Source: Erpobdella octoculata (lineage: Eukaryota; Annelida; Clitellata; Hirudinida; Erpobdellidae). Taken from it: 64,000 bases of DNA. Every line of letters starts with the position of its first letter. Positions within the stretch are counted from its first letter, which is position 1. The position numbers and the translations under genes were made by a program. The notes below the pieces were generated by a model. The model worked only from the letters and a program-made list of their open reading frames with translations. It did not search any database and was not told the DNA's origin. Shown piece by piece: positions 35,939 to 49,365 of the stretch. The stretch spans positions 9,533,294 through 9,597,293 of the forward strand of contig OZ022246.1 in the NCBI GenBank assembly GCA_963978895.1. The letters are read 5' to 3'.

Positions 35939-36304
35939 CTACAACGCAACCAAGCAGTTGGGCTGAAACAAACAAACATATTGGCTAACTTTTGATAATC
36001 GAGCAAGGTGTTGTTTAGGTCTTTCCTTAGCTCTATTTTGTCGAATTTTAGATAACCGAGCTTGGTGCTGTTCCAGTGTTTCAGAATCTTGATATTTTAA
36101 ATAGCGTAAGCGATATTTAACAGTACGTTTATCACTCGTTTCAACTCTTGGCATGCTTTGTCTTTCGTTAGCTCTAATCTGTCGAATTTTATTTAACAGA
36201 GCTAGGTGCTGTTCTGGTGTTTCAGCAGATTGAGATTTCAAATAGAGTAAGCTATTTCTGATTAATCGAGCGGAACGTTGATCATTCGTTTCAACTCTTG
36301 GCAT
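35939..36304 (-). pseudogene. Fragment with Helitron-type ETPEQH repeats
   Basis: Encodes repeats of about 40 residues: AETPEQHLALLNKIRQIRAN and SETLEQHQARLSKIRQNRAK, each preceded by MPRVETNDQR / MPRVETSDKR. Arrays of (A/S)ET.EQ...RL...R are known at the N-terminus of many Helitron RepHel and related transposon proteins; function unknown. Lies in a repeat shared with 16233-16650. Confidence 0.5.
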
Positions 36305-36509
36305 GCTTTGTGTATTTTAATAGTTAAATTGAAAAATAATATAATTAAAATATCTATTTATACAATCTTTTGTGAGGTCGAAAGATGTACCTATTAGCCG
36401 TTAAGACTTTTGGCTTAAAAACATTATCCACGTCATATATATTTCCAAACAAAAAGTTTTGTTGTTACGTATACTTATTATAAATAGTTGATATTTGAAA
36501 ACGAGAAAA

Positions 36510-37840
36510 GATAAATCTTGCAACTATTAAAACTGTTGTATCTCTACTATCTACAACTAGTTTGTTTCTTGACAAAAATAATCGTTTTGTTCAAAAGTTT
36601 TCATTTGCAAATATTAGCTATGATTAAAATAAATTGACATTTGTAGAGTTTTATCTTCAAAACGAACTTTTTATAATTAAGGTAGATTGTATTTTTATAG
36701 AGTTTTATCTGAAAAACACTTTTTGTGGAGTTTTTGATGCTGGTAGATTTTTATCTGAAAAAAAACTTTTTATGATTAAGGAAGAGTTTGTAGAGTTTTA
36801 TGCAATGGACAAATGATTTCATTGCACTGAATTTGGTCGCCATTTAATGTTCTTAAATTTATTGATGTTATTGCATTCATGTGTAGTAGTGTTTATAAGA
36901 GTTTCAAGCATCTCTATTTTATTAAAACCATGTTTTAATAAATTGGTTTTTGTAGAGTTTTATTCTATAAATATAAAATTACAGTAAACCGATTCTTCAA
37001 AATTGACTATTGTTAACATTTTCATTAATGCAGTTGAATATGTTGATGTGGGCTTTTTGAAATACATCCGCAACTGTATGCTCCTGGTTTTTTCACGTTT
37101 GTTAACATTTTTTGAATTTCCTCACTTATTACACATTTTCGTTCAAATTGCGGAATGGTTAGGTTTATGAATGTCATGTAAAGAAATTTTCTAGATGGAT
37201 CAACTCTTTGCAATGCGTATATATACCTACATGTGTTCGCTTGTAAATATACTATATGGATAAAAGTGGATACCAATCGGTGATGATGAACTCGAATAGC
37301 GGCAATTTAGGATTTGTACCTTTGATGAAAAAAAACTTTCGGGTGGTCGGGTAAATTATGAATTTTAAATACTTGTTTAAATATGCGTTTTTTAAATAAA
37401 TGACTGTCGGAGTGGTTTCTTTTTCTTTACATGAAAGAACAAATGAGATGGCTATTAGAGTACGGCACGGCCAATCAGTGGCATGGCCATGGGAGGGCTA
37501 GCGGGAGCTTAGCCCTTCCAAACGCAAATTTTATCCCCACCAAAATTTGTGAGCATAAAATTAAAAAATCTCCGAAAAAGTATTAAAAAACTGGACAAAG
37601 GTTAAATTTGTAAAGAATAAATGACGGAAGCTTAGAAATAAATTAAATATAAACATTATAAACGTACCAGAGCTAATGCTAGAAATGGTTCTGAAATAAT
37701 TGAATGAATGTCCCAAAAATACCAAATTTTTTTTAATAAAATAATATGAAAGGGGGCTAGTAGGCCCATTATGACAGAAGTCCGCAATAAAAAAAGCACG
37801 CTATAACACAAGTTATCAGAGAGCATTAATATTGAAGATC
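36510..37840. other. No gene recognised
   Basis: AT-rich. A minus-strand frame at 37025-37276 (83 codons, FERKCVISEEIQKMLTNVKK) has no match I recognise. 36640-36960 contains a loose repeat of GTAGAGTTTTATCT. 37490-37550 has a GGGAGGGCTAGCG-type patch common at transposon ends. Confidence 0.45.
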
Positions 37841-37845
37841 TTACA

Positions 37846-38651
<806 letters not shown>

Positions 38652-38810
38652 CAGTTGTTTATCAAATAAAATATTTTTTGGACGACCCTTCAGTACAGGC
38701 TCCACTTCACCAATAGGACGTAGTTTGTGGAAATTGGATTTTTTATGACTTTTAAAATTGTCTTTTATCTCAGTTTATTCTGTAGTGTCTTGTGTTTTTA
38801 CCATTTAATA

Positions 38811-38850
38811 TTAAAGCTCTGAAGATGGCGCTAGCTGAAGCTGATTAGTT
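38811..38850 (+). mobile_element. Decayed Penelope-like leader
   Basis: AGCTCTGAAGATGGCGCTAGCTGAAGC keeps the hammerhead core CTGAAGA and start of the leader (MALAEAD) but stem III and the stem I partner are lost. Confidence 0.4.
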
Positions 38851-38859
38851 TTTTTTTTT

Positions 38860-39030
38860 TATAAATATATATAGTTTTCACCAAGTGTTTTAAAAGTAAA
38901 ATAACAGTATTTCAGAAATATCGAAATGCTTCCTGTTACGGATCGTAATTTAACCCTGCTTTTTTCTTGCCTAATTTAGGCTTGTGACTGGCTTGCATTA
39001 AGCGGCCTTTTTCGTCACAGAGGACCTTTG
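38860..39030 (+). repeat. LINE 3'-UTR-like repeat, copy 1
   Basis: CACCAAGTGTTTTAA, CTTCCTGT.ACGGATC and AGGCTTGTGACTGGCTTGCA match 42430-42567 (CACTAAGTGTTTTAA, CTTCCTGTCGTGGATC, AGGCTTGGGACTGGCTCGCA). Both are preceded by a T run. Confidence 0.55.
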
Positions 39031-39485
39031 CTATGGCGGACTTTTTTCATAACATAACACATTATTTTTGCTATAGCAGCAGGTCTTTGTCAACGCGGGT
39101 ATTAATTTTGTTATGGCGTGCCTCTGTCATGGCGGACGAAAACCAGGGTAGTCGATCATTCAAACAAGTGTTTTATTAACTTCTTTTTCTGCTAAAAAAA
39201 CGTTTTGTTGAACCTTTAAGACATTTTTGCCAAAAGGTTGGGGATACTGCCTCCTCAATCTCTTAGCTCGTACGCCTATGATCAAAAAAACAAAAAGTTT
39301 GTAAACTTGTTCTTTAGTCTTTATGCTAATAGTTTTTAATCATGTTTTGTGTTTATAGTATTTTAATTTTTGTAATTTAAAACATAAAATGTTTAATAAA
39401 ATAGTGTTTTTTGGTGACCAATCATTCATCAAAACATACAGAGGGCTACAGCCCTCCCAAAATTACTAGTCTAGACACGACTCTG

Positions 39486-39620
39486 GGCCCGATTTTTTGC
39501 GGCCCAGCCCAGTCCGTTTCATAAGCCAAAAATTCAGACCAGTTTTTGCAGACCTAAATTTCTATATATTTGGGGGAAAAAACTCGGATTGACTTCAGGC
39601 CCGGCACGGTACAGGTACAG
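39486..39620. repeat. GC-rich GGCCCGG repeat family, copy 2
   Basis: GGGCCCGATT, CGGCCCAGCCCAGTCC, GTTTCATAAGCC; compare 4430-4520 and 54370-54540. Confidence 0.4.
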
Positions 39621-39648
39621 TCTGTTCAGTACTGTAATTGCTATGCTC

Positions 39649-39933
<285 letters not shown>

Positions 39934-39939
39934 TTCTTA

Positions 39940-41405
39940 TTTAGTTCCCAAGGATGGAACTTAAAAAAAAAAAATAATGGTTGTTAAAAAATAAAATTTA
40001 TAAGTTAGTTATTTTTGTCATTAGTAATTCCAATACCACTCAAACTTGTGAACTGGGTAAGTATTTGAATTAAAAGGATCAATTGGAAGTAGTCGAAAAA
40101 TTAATTTACAAACAAACATCAGGTGAAACTAGAAGAAAATTGATAATATCCAATCGGATACCGGATGTGAGGAGATGTCCGATATACATTTCTCATGATA
40201 TCCCATGGAACATGGTCTATTTATTTGCACCTAATTCAACAGTTTAACTTCACTGCCCTTTTATGTCAGAAGTAACGGTCCTTGGCTCCTTACACCAGCT
40301 CCATAAACTTAGAATCGTTGATTCAATTACCAAATGATGACTCTATCTCTACATTCTTTTTTTTTGAATTCATTGTCTAGGGCCTTCAAAAGACGAAAAA
40401 TAGTTAGAACAGGCATAAATATTAATAATATATTGTTGGCTTCCTTTTACTTACCCATTACTGAATTTATAAATCTGCCACTGGTGAATGGGAGACTAAG
40501 TTAAATTCAAACAACGCCGACAAACAAGATAAGCAAGTCAAGTTTAAGCGTAACTCGACAAAAATAGTTTTTTTCACAACTGAGGAAAATCTTATTATCA
40601 GAGTCTGTTCATTTCAGGGCCTAGAGAACATTCCGATACAGGGAGTAGAGGACGAAGAGGTGTAACCATTTTACTGACTAAGTTTTTAGTCTTTTTAAAA
40701 ATAAGTTATTGGTGATATAAATCAACAGAGTGTAAGCCTCTAGTGTATGGTGTTTTTGCTAATGGGTGGATAGAGCTAGGAAAAGAAGGGGGAGAGAGAA
40801 GAAGCATATTACCAGAAAAACAGGTTAGACTGAGTCCGTTTAAAATTAAGTGATCGATAATTACTGGCAGAATGAGCAGGTGCCATCAATCAAATGAGAT
40901 GGATGTCACCAAGAAGAACTGGTAAAAAATTGTTTGATAAATCGTTGGAAATGGTTGATAATAAAAAAAAAAGTGTCAACAGAAATCTGATTTAAGAAAA
41001 AACAAAGGAAATCTATTTAAACTATTTAAATTTGGTGTTGAAAAAACCTTGAATAGGCTACATCTGATGAAAGAACAACTACCGCAGTTTTTATACAACA
41101 GAAAAGTCTTTTTCTTAGGTAGTATCAAAACATCAAAACATTATATATATATATATAAATATTTTTTTAAATCTATAAACAAATTAAAATTTTGTCAAAT
41201 GTTACAATAAAGAACTCGTGAATGAAAGTAGATTTTGATATTCTATTTTTCTGCAGGTTTCCAGGTTCCAGGTGTTTAAAACATCTAAAATATGCAAATT
41301 TGTAAAGAGAGCCGTATTCACACAACAAATATCAGTAGTTTATTATTTAAATAATTCACATTTTAGAAATAAAAAAATGATTTGACGCAGTCAAAGAAGC
41401 AATAT
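39940..41405. other. No gene recognised; downstream of the SORBS-like gene
   Basis: AT-rich sequence without frames above about 60 codons; probably holds the 3' UTR and intergenic DNA of the minus-strand SORBS-like gene, whose stop codon is at 41412-41414. Confidence 0.5.
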
Positions 41406-41411
41406 TCAATT

Positions 41412-41580
41412 TCAAAGCCTCCGGACGCAAATTCCAGGAAATGTTCCACATTGGTTGGTTCTCTCGGAGATTCCAACAAACCAACCGTCGTTAAAAATTT
41501 CGGTCACGCGAACAACGTCACCTTCTTTCAGTCGAAGTTCATCAACTTCTTGAGGATGATATGATTGGGTTGTTATACAT
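41412..41580 (-). CDS. SORBS: SORBS-like gene, last exon: third SH3 domain
   Basis: Minus-strand exon after acceptor ATGCAG, ending at TGA 41412-41414. Joined to the previous exon it reads YVQCITTQSYHPQEVDELR, LKEGDVVRVTEIFNDGWFVG, ISERTNQCGTFPGICVRRL: an SH3 domain with the DELxLxxGDxV, DGWFVG and GTFPGxxV signatures. SORBS proteins (CAP/ponsin, ArgBP2, vinexin) end with exactly such a third SH3 and link actin stress fibres, vinculin and signalling proteins at adhesions. The usual Tyr/Asn of FPGNYV is Ile-Cys here (FPGICV), which is odd because that Tyr helps to form the ligand groove. Confidence 0.9.
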
Positions 41581-41657
41581 CTGCATGTTATGATAAGTTT
41601 TGAACCAACGATTAACATTTTAGTAAATTATTGAAATGCAATAGCAATAAAACGTAC

Positions 41658-41901
41658 TGTACGTATGGCAACATTTTTGCTGCATTTTCATTGGCTTCCT
41701 GCCTACAGCTGAAATCATTTTCCAAGTGTATTTTGTCATGCGCAGAATTCGTAGGAATATTCATAGCATTAATTATTTTTGAATCGTTGTGTTGAGCGTT
41801 GCCATTTTGCTTCAGCAGCGATTCTGTTGAAATAGATCCAGAAAAGTCTGTTGAGCCTGTATTTGAATGATCATCAGATGCTGATTCTTTCTTGGTTGAC
41901 C
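41658..41901 (-). CDS. SORBS: SORBS-like gene, linker exon between SH3-2 and SH3-3
   Basis: Acceptor ATCATCAG before 41901, donor ACA|GTACGT after 41658. Enters in phase 1 and leaves in phase 2, matching its neighbours. It encodes about 81 residues rich in Ser, Asn and Asp (STKKESASDDHSN, GSISTESLLKQNG), low complexity and probably disordered, as expected for the linker between SORBS SH3 domains 2 and 3. Confidence 0.8.
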
Positions 41902-42159
41902 CTGATGATAGAAAACATGAATTCTAAAATTAAGGCTTATCTATTTTTGACTAAAAAATTTATAACCTGTGTTCTAATTTTGTAAAACATACTATTCATA
42001 TAATTACATTAAAAACAAATGAAGATGTGTTTTTCTTCCCACAAAAACTTTAATGTGTTGTCATCTATGTTGCGTTCATACTGTAAGTCTCAAATCTCTA
42101 AATAGCTAAAGGTTGGTTAACTTTGCGAACATTTTAAAATCGATTTTTTTTATAGAAAA

Positions 42160-42296
42160 CTAGCGGGGTACCCGGCGTTGCTCCGGGTTTTTAGAGGTTT
42201 TTCTAATGTTTGTCTTTCTCGCTCCCGTTTCCTACCCCGCTTGCGCTCCCGCTCCAGGTCGTTATCCGTTTCCTGTCGCTTTCCCGATCCGATACT
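42160..42296 (-). mobile_element. Helitron 3' end
   Basis: The minus strand ends CCCGGAGCAACGCCGGG-TACCCCG-CTAG at 42160, followed by T in AAAAC context. Body of CGCTCCCGTTTCC-type sequence running into a CATA array (42297-42380). Confidence 0.7.
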
Positions 42297-42389
42297 GCAT
42301 ACATACATACATACATACATACATACATACATACATACATACATACATACATACATACATACATACATACATACATACGTACATATATT

Positions 42390-42567
42390 TTTTTTTTTTT
42401 TTTTTATGATAGTTTATAGTCCTCTACACTAAGTGTTTTAAGACTGAATTGGCTGTATGTAGGAAGCACATAAGTACTTCCTGTCGTGGATCAAAATTTG
42501 TTCCTTTTAACTGTCCCTCCTCCTTTATCCAGGCTTGGGACTGGCTCGCAATTAGCGAGGCGGAGTT
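42390..42567 (+). repeat. LINE 3'-UTR-like repeat, copy 2, ending in CATA
   Basis: T run, then CACTAAGTGTTTTAAGACTG ... AGGCTTGGGACTGGCTCGCA ... GGCGGAGTTACG and directly a CATA array. Confidence 0.55.
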
Positions 42568-43070
42568 ACGTACATATATACATACATACATACATACATA
42601 CATACATACATACATACATACATACATACATACATACATACATACATACATACATACATACATACATACATACATACATACATACATACATACATACATA
42701 CATACATACATACATACATACATACATACATACATACATACATACATACATACATACATACATACATACATACATACATACATACATACATACATACATA
42801 CATACATACATACATACATACATACATACATACATACATACATACATACATACATACATACATACATACATACATACATACATACATACACACACATACA
42901 TACATACATACATACATACATACACATACATACACACATACATACACACATACACATACATACATACATACATACATACATACATACATACATACATACA
43001 TACATACATACATACATACATACATACATACATACATACATACATACATACATACATACATACATACATC
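42568..43070. repeat. (CATA)n array
   Basis: About 500 bp with CACA interruptions at 42890-42960. Lies in a SORBS-like intron. Confidence 0.97.
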
Positions 43071-43751
43071 GCTCACTCGTCAAATTGCTTGTGGCTCTCG
43101 GAATATCGGGTCGGAAAAAAACTCAAGCTATAAAGAAAATAGCTGAAAGAGCAGAAACAGCTTCTTTTTGGATTTGGATGCAAAAGAATGAAAAAGGAGA
43201 TAATAAATTTAAACAGCCACTTTTGACTTCCGTACGACAGTGATAGCTCCTCCTTTGTTTACAAGTTCAGGGATGAAGTCGCGTTATGGTTGCCTGCGAA
43301 AGTTTCGGTTGTCTGCAATAGAAGGAAAGTTGCTGACGTTTAGAAAATAATCGAAACAATGTTCCCTGCCATTATGGTTTGTGGTGTTTCTCGTTTGGTG
43401 AAAGTGGTGGCATGGCTCAAAGTTCCGGAGGTGAATATTTCTTTTGGTCTCGGAATCTGGCGGTTACTAGTTACTACATGCTCAAGTTCCGGCGTTTGAA
43501 AGACAGTTTCTCATCTTGTTACAATTGCTTGACGGTTTCAAAATGACTTCTTGGTTCTGGTACTTTGAAGATTTGCCGGTTACCTGGTTCTGGTCGAAAA
43601 CGGCATGTGATACACAAATTTCGTCAGGGGGCGGCCGTCTGATCAACGGTTGTGGCCCGCCCTCCCGTGGTAGCGTCAGGAAAAAGGCCAAACGCTGGGA
43701 GGGTCTTCCTCTGAAGACCTCTGACGAACTTGCTCGAAGAAGAGTTTTCAC
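43071..43751 (+). pseudogene. R2-type-like LINE, copy 2 (C-terminal end and 3' UTR)
   Basis: Starts RSLVKLLVALGISGRKKTQA...FWIWMQKNEKGDN right after a CATA array and matches 14130-14824 of copy 1, including the 3' UTR CTTGACGGTTTCAAAATGA and the end GAAGAGTTTTCA followed by CATA. Confidence 0.8.
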
Positions 43752-44560
43752 ATACATACATACATACATACATACATACATACATACATACATACATACA
43801 TACATACATACATACATACATACATACATACATACATACATACATACATACATACATACATACATACATACATACATACATACATACATACATACATACA
43901 TACATACATACATACATACATACATACATACATACATACATACATACATACATACATACATACATACATACATACATACATACATACATACATACATACA
44001 TACATACATACATACATACATACATACATACATACATACATACATACATACATACATACATACATACATACATACATACATACATACACACACAAACATA
44101 CATACATACATACATACACATACATACACACATACATACACACACACATACATACATACATACATACATACATACATACATACATACATACATACATACA
44201 TACATACATACATACATACATACATACATACATACATACATACATACATACATACATACATACATACATACATACATACATACATACATACATACACACA
44301 CATACATACATACATACATACATACACATACATACACACATACATACACACATACACATACATACACATACATACATACAAACATACTTACATACATACA
44401 TACATAAATACATACATACATACATACATACATACATACATACATACATACATACATACATACATACATACATACATACATACACACATTCATGCATACA
44501 TACACACACACACATACATACATACATACATACATACATACATACATACATACATACATA
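43752..44560. repeat. (CATA)n array attached to the LINE 3' end
   Basis: About 800 bp of CATA with CACA and AAAT interruptions; the longest tetranucleotide array in the window. Confidence 0.97.
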
Positions 44561-44640
44561 CTCCCGTTCCCGCTCGCGCTCATTTTCTCTTTTCCACTAT
44601 TTCCTAACTTCTTTTAGTCCATAAAATGTAAAATAGATTT
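44561..44640 (-). mobile_element. Helitron interior fragment
   Basis: CTCCCGTTCCCGCTCGCGCT ... TCCATAAAATGTAAAATAGAT, the same block as 5005-5090 and 32400-32472. Confidence 0.5.
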
Positions 44641-44707
44641 TCTAAAATTTTGTTTGAAGCTTTCAAATGTTGTTACGTAAACTAAATTTAAATTTTATTA
44701 CACAATT

Positions 44708-45320
<613 letters not shown>

Positions 45321-45641
45321 TATAGTTCACAGAAAATAGGGGCATTTTGAACCATCAAATAGAGCTAAAAATGTAATAGAAAGTACGGTATTTTACCACA
45401 AATACGTCCATATACACGAATTTTCAGATTGATCGGATAACGAACGGGAAAAGGCAAGTGGGTAAATTTTAACATCCAAAATTTTTTTGTCGGATACAAG
45501 CAAGCAGCCATACAACGGCGAAGTCATTATAAAGTATATAAAACTAGAGCTATTTGTAGGTTTCATAGTGTTACAGGTTTTTGATGATGATAAAAATGAT
45601 AAATATAATAAATAACTATCGGCAGGTGATTGAAAACTTAC

Positions 45642-45768
45642 ATAATTTGTGACGAAAAAAATCCTGTGGTTGGAAGAGATATGAAATTGGAACCATGCCG
45701 ATTTGACCATCTTTTTCTATTTGAAGCCAATTTTTGTCAATTTTACCAATCACTCTCACCCAATCTCC
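45642..45768 (-). CDS. SORBS: SORBS-like gene exon: second half of SH3-2
   Basis: Acceptor TTTTAAAG, donor TTAT|GTAAGT. Encodes GDWVRVIGKIDKNWLQIEKD, GQIGMVPISYLFQPQDFFRH. The GxVPxSYL end of an SH3 domain is clear; WLQIEKDGQIG is diverged from the usual WxxG. Enters in phase 0, leaves in phase 1. Confidence 0.88.
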
Positions 45769-45861
45769 CTTTAAAATTAATTTTCTTAAATAACATTATA
45801 CCAAGTGATGAAAAAAATTGTTTGAAACCAAATTAATAAAAATGGATTAAGTGAAATATAC

Positions 45862-45951
45862 TTTTTTAAGGGACACTTCTTGATAATGTAGAGCTTCAAA
45901 ATCAAACTTTACTTTATGCAACTGACTATCGACTAGTTCATTTGAAAGTAC
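45862..45951 (-). CDS. SORBS: SORBS-like gene exon: first half of SH3-2
   Basis: Acceptor ATTTATAG, donor AAAAAA|GTATAT; exactly 30 codons, phase 0 on both sides. Encodes VLSNELVDSQLHKVKFDFEA, LHYQEVSLKK. KFDFEA takes the place of the ALYDF motif. Confidence 0.85.
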
Positions 45952-46041
45952 CTATAAATTTAAAAAAAACTGCTATTTATTTAGCACTATAAACAACAAA
46001 AAAAGGATTTTCAGAGAGATTAATAGTCTAATTTTCCAAAC

Positions 46042-46156
46042 CTCAACGTAACAGATGGGAAACATTCCTACTGATCCGTGGTGTTCTCCTTCAAACCAAT
46101 TCTCATCGATTGTCCTCCATATATAAACAACATCATCTTTGTTCAAAGGAAGCTCT
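46042..46156 (-). CDS. SORBS: SORBS-like gene exon: second half of SH3-1
   Basis: Acceptor ATTTAAAG, donor GTTGAG|GTTTGG. Encodes [38 protein letters not shown], very close in layout to SH3-1 of SORBS proteins ([21 protein letters not shown] type). Enters in phase 2, leaves in phase 0. Confidence 0.92.
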
Positions 46157-46665
46157 CTTTAAATGAAAAAAGCTATCTCTTTAAGACCTAGCATTTTATT
46201 TATTATGCATTTATAAGCAGTTAAAAATTACTACCTAACAAAGTAACGCGAATTTCTGACCTACATACATACAGCGGAATTTATCTATGTTGATCCCATT
46301 AAGTTAGTATGTATGTATGCATGTATTGCTATCAGCTGCAATAATATATACCGTTACTAATGACAACAACAAGTAAAGATAATAGAAAAAATTTTTAATG
46401 CTTTTATTTGCCTCTTTATCTAAGCCAACGAACTAAAATTTTTGAATCTAAAACAACCGTTAGTTATTTTGGACCTCTGGCGACTTATACATAAACAACT
46501 AGATTAATTTGATTTGATTAATTTTAATTGATTTAAGGCCTAATTCATGTCGGATACATTCAATTCATGTATTGTTATCCAGAATTAAGCCTTCCTGAAA
46601 GTTTTAGAGCTCCAAAAGTGGGTGAATTTTTTCTCTAAGATTTGATCACCACAGACAAACAAACA

Positions 46666-46885
46666 ATCAACTGGTGGCAGAGCGGTAGAGAGTTTGCCTG
46701 TCAATCGTTAAGTCGGCAGTTTGAGCTTCACCGGCGTCACCTGTGTAACTCCCTTAAGCAAGGAGTTCACTCGCATTTGCTGAAGGGGTAGGCGCCTATA
46801 AACGTCTGCCACTGCAAATGACCCTTTTTTCGTGGCTTAGAAGTATAAGGATTAACGCCACGTTAAACGTTAGCAATAAAAAAAC
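46666..46885 (+). mobile_element. tRNA-derived SINE, second family
   Basis: A-box-like TGGCAGAGCGGTAGAG and B-box-like GGCAGTTTGAGCTTC about 30 bp apart, then an unrelated body (GGCGCCTATAAACGTCTGCC, GGATTAACGCCACG) and an A-rich CAAACAAACAAACA tail. Lies in a SORBS-like intron. Confidence 0.55.
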
Positions 46886-46989
46886 AAAACAAACAAACAA
46901 ACAGAGAGAAGAGTGAAGTTAAATAAAAGCATTTAATAAAAACTAATTCTTTCTTTCGTCTACATAGATAAAAAGGCAAAAACGTAGCT

Positions 46990-47012
46990 ATGTATGTATG
47001 TATGTATGTATG

Positions 47013-47046
<34 letters not shown>

Positions 47047-47392
47047 TGTATGTATGTATGTATGTATGTATGTATGTATGTATGTATGTATGTATGTATG
47101 TATGTATGTATGTATGTATGTATGTATGTATGTATGTATGTATGTATGTATGTATGTATGTATGTATGTATGTATGTATGTATGTATGTATGTATGTATG
47201 TATGTATGTATGTATGTATGTATGTATGTATGTATGTATGTATGTATGTATGTATGTATGTATGTATGTATGTATGTATGTATGTATGTATGTATGTATG
47301 TATGTATGTATGTATGTATGTATGTTTGTATGTATGTATGTATGTATGTATGTATGTATGTATGTATGTATGTATGTATGTATGTATAAATG
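46990..47392. repeat. (TATG)n array
   Basis: About 400 bp of TATG, starting 24 bp past the intron side of the 47416 donor. Same motif as the CATA arrays on the other strand. Confidence 0.97.
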
Positions 47393-47415
47393 TATGTTGT
47401 TTTCTGCGCACCAAC

Positions 47416-47562
47416 CTTGAATGTTTGGCATGGAAGTTATACAATGCTCTTGCTCTCAGCACCGATTTACGAGATTGGTATGAACCACTTGTGCCACTAC
47501 TGTTACTTCTTTCGTCATCGAAGTTGTACCGATCCATAGATATTGGAGAAATGCACAGCGTT
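47416..47562 (-). CDS. SORBS: SORBS-like gene exon: N-terminal part of SH3-1
   Basis: Acceptor TTTATAAAG, donor TTCAAG|GTTGGT. Reads TLCISPISMDRYNFDDERSN, SSGTSGSYQSRKSVLRARAL, YNFHAKHS. ALYNF opens SH3-1. Enters and leaves in phase 2. Confidence 0.88.
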
Positions 47563-47890
47563 CTTTATAAATGAATAAATTTAGTATTTTTATATTATAT
47601 TACTTTACTTTGTGTTTATCATAGCTTGCAAAATGGCAACAGAATTTTTTATTTTTCTTATCAATAACAATATTTAGAAGGTCTCATTCAATAAATCTTA
47701 TAAATGTATATTTAGATTTTAACTACTGTCCATATGTGCTTTGTTACAAAACAACAACATATTTTTGTCTCAACACTGCCCTGAGACAAAGTTATCAAAG
47801 CCAAATATGACTATCATCATAACCATACAAATATAATAGGTTATCTAATAATAATCATATAAATAATAATCATAAATGATATACAAACAC

Positions 47891-47976
47891 CTGTAAACAT
47901 CCGTATGTTGTCTCGATTTTCTATCTTCTTCCTCGCTCATTCTTTTCTTCTCCCGTATTTTTTTCAAGACGACTTC
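47891..47976 (-). CDS. SORBS: SORBS-like gene exon: charged linker
   Basis: Acceptor CCTATAAG, donor TTACAG|GTGTTT; 28 codons plus 2 bases. Encodes EVVLKKIREKKRMSEEEDRK, SRQHTDVY, a charged helix just before SH3-1. Supported by phase agreement with both neighbours. Confidence 0.75.
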
Positions 47977-48044
47977 CTTATAGGGAGTATTTCATAAAAA
48001 AAATAAAGTTACTTTTAAATTGGAAAACAACTTTTTTTAATAAA

Positions 48045-48190
48045 TAAATTCAGACCATTTAATAAATAAATAAATTCAGACCATTTAATAAATAAATAAA
48101 TTCAGACCATTTAATAAATAAATAAATTCAGACCATTTAATAAATAAATAAATTCAGACCATTTAATAAATAAATAAATTCAGACCATTT
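48045..48190. repeat. 26-bp tandem repeat across a SORBS 5' splice site
   Basis: CAGACCATTTAATAAATAAA starts at 48051, 48077, 48103, 48129, 48155 and (partly) 48181. On the minus strand every unit contains AATGGTCTGAATTT, which at 48186 is the exon-intron junction ATG|GTCTGA. Confidence 0.9.
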
Positions 48191-48445
48191 CTTTTTTCCT
48201 TGCTAAATTAATTTCATCCCGTGACCTGCGATCCCTCACTTCATCGCACGACATCAGAGAAGAAATGGACATGTTTGGAATAGGAGAGCGAGGTGTGACA
48301 GGTGAAGTGACAGGTGAAGTGACAGGCACAGAGAGTAAACACGGCTTCATCTGTTTTTTTACCTGAACGTCACGTTTGTGCTGTGGAAGAAAGAGACATG
48401 CATCTGAGTGCCTTCGGCGAGTTTTTTGGAGAAGCAAAGAAAATT
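48186..48445 (-). CDS. SORBS: SORBS-like gene exon: Ser/Pro-rich linker
   Basis: Acceptor AATTGCAG, donor ATG|GTCTGA (weak). Enters in phase 1, leaves in phase 0. Encodes FSLLLQKTRRRHSDACLF, PVTSPVTSPVTPRSPIP, MSCDEVRDRRSRDEINLARK. Contains a short 9-residue-scale repeat PVTSPVTSPVTP. Confidence 0.78.
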
Positions 48446-48640
48446 CTGCAATTTGTATAATTCTTTTTAGTTTAAGTTTTTTTTTATAGAAATTACGTTT
48501 GGATTTTAGGTAAAAGTTTACATTTCTGACGAACTTGTTGAATATTTCAGTATTCCCGAACAATAAGTTTAAAAAAAATAAAAATAAATGCGACCACAGA
48601 ATTTTATCAACAGTTTTTATTAAGTTTATCCCCAGCTTAC

Positions 48641-48814
48641 CTTCAGCGTAATGAAGTTTGTTGTTTAACCCGGTTAATGGGATGTCACCACCATTCTGAA
48701 TGCTCATGTACAGTCTGTGGCCTGATGTGTCCATTGTGTTTCTTTCAATTGATTCAAGTGATTTTTGTAGCATATATACAATTTCCGAGTCATTTTCTGT
48801 ACTGGGAAAATCAT
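48641..48814 (-). CDS. SORBS: SORBS-like gene exon
   Basis: Acceptor AAAACAG, donor GAAG|GTAAGC. Encodes DDFPSTENDSEIVYMLQKSL, ESIERNTMDTSGHRLYMSIQ, NGGDIPLTGLNNKLHYAE. Starts and ends in phase 1. It does not join in phase to the 49846-49960 exon, so at least one exon between them is not identified, or it is alternatively spliced. Confidence 0.75.
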
Positions 48815-49365
48815 CTGTTTTAACTCAATATTTTTTAAATATAAAGTTATGCGATGGGACTGTGTCAATTTTTATAAGACGGTAAGGCAAAGTATATAAA
48901 CTAAATTAGGACTAATCGATAGCAAAATAAATTTTATGGGTTTTTGGATCAAAGCATGAATAAAAAAATCCATGTTGACATGAGATATTCAATTTATTGA
49001 AACTTTTAATCATTTTTGCATCCGAGCAAGCGCTGTTATCGCAAAAATAATACACGCTAATAAAACTGCCATTTATAAACGCTCAATATTCAATACATCA
49101 CAGAACATTATAATATTTTATGCATTATACATTTAAAACTAATTTAGATATTAGTTTGTTGTCACTTCAGCTTTGCGTACAAAATAGTTGAAAATATATA
49201 TTCCGTATGCTCCAATCCGGGCTCCATAGTTACTGGGATACATTCAAATATATTTTTTTAATTAAATTCTGGCCAACTGAAATAACAAATGACATCTTTA
49301 AAATATGATAATAACGTTTTTTCGTTTTTCATGTTACTCTTTCACTTCCGTTGCGATGACCATTA

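Noticed and set aside
38811..38850. A seventh functional hammerhead
   Set aside because: The core CTGAAGA is there but GAAAC and the stem I and III partners are lost; kept only as a decayed leader.
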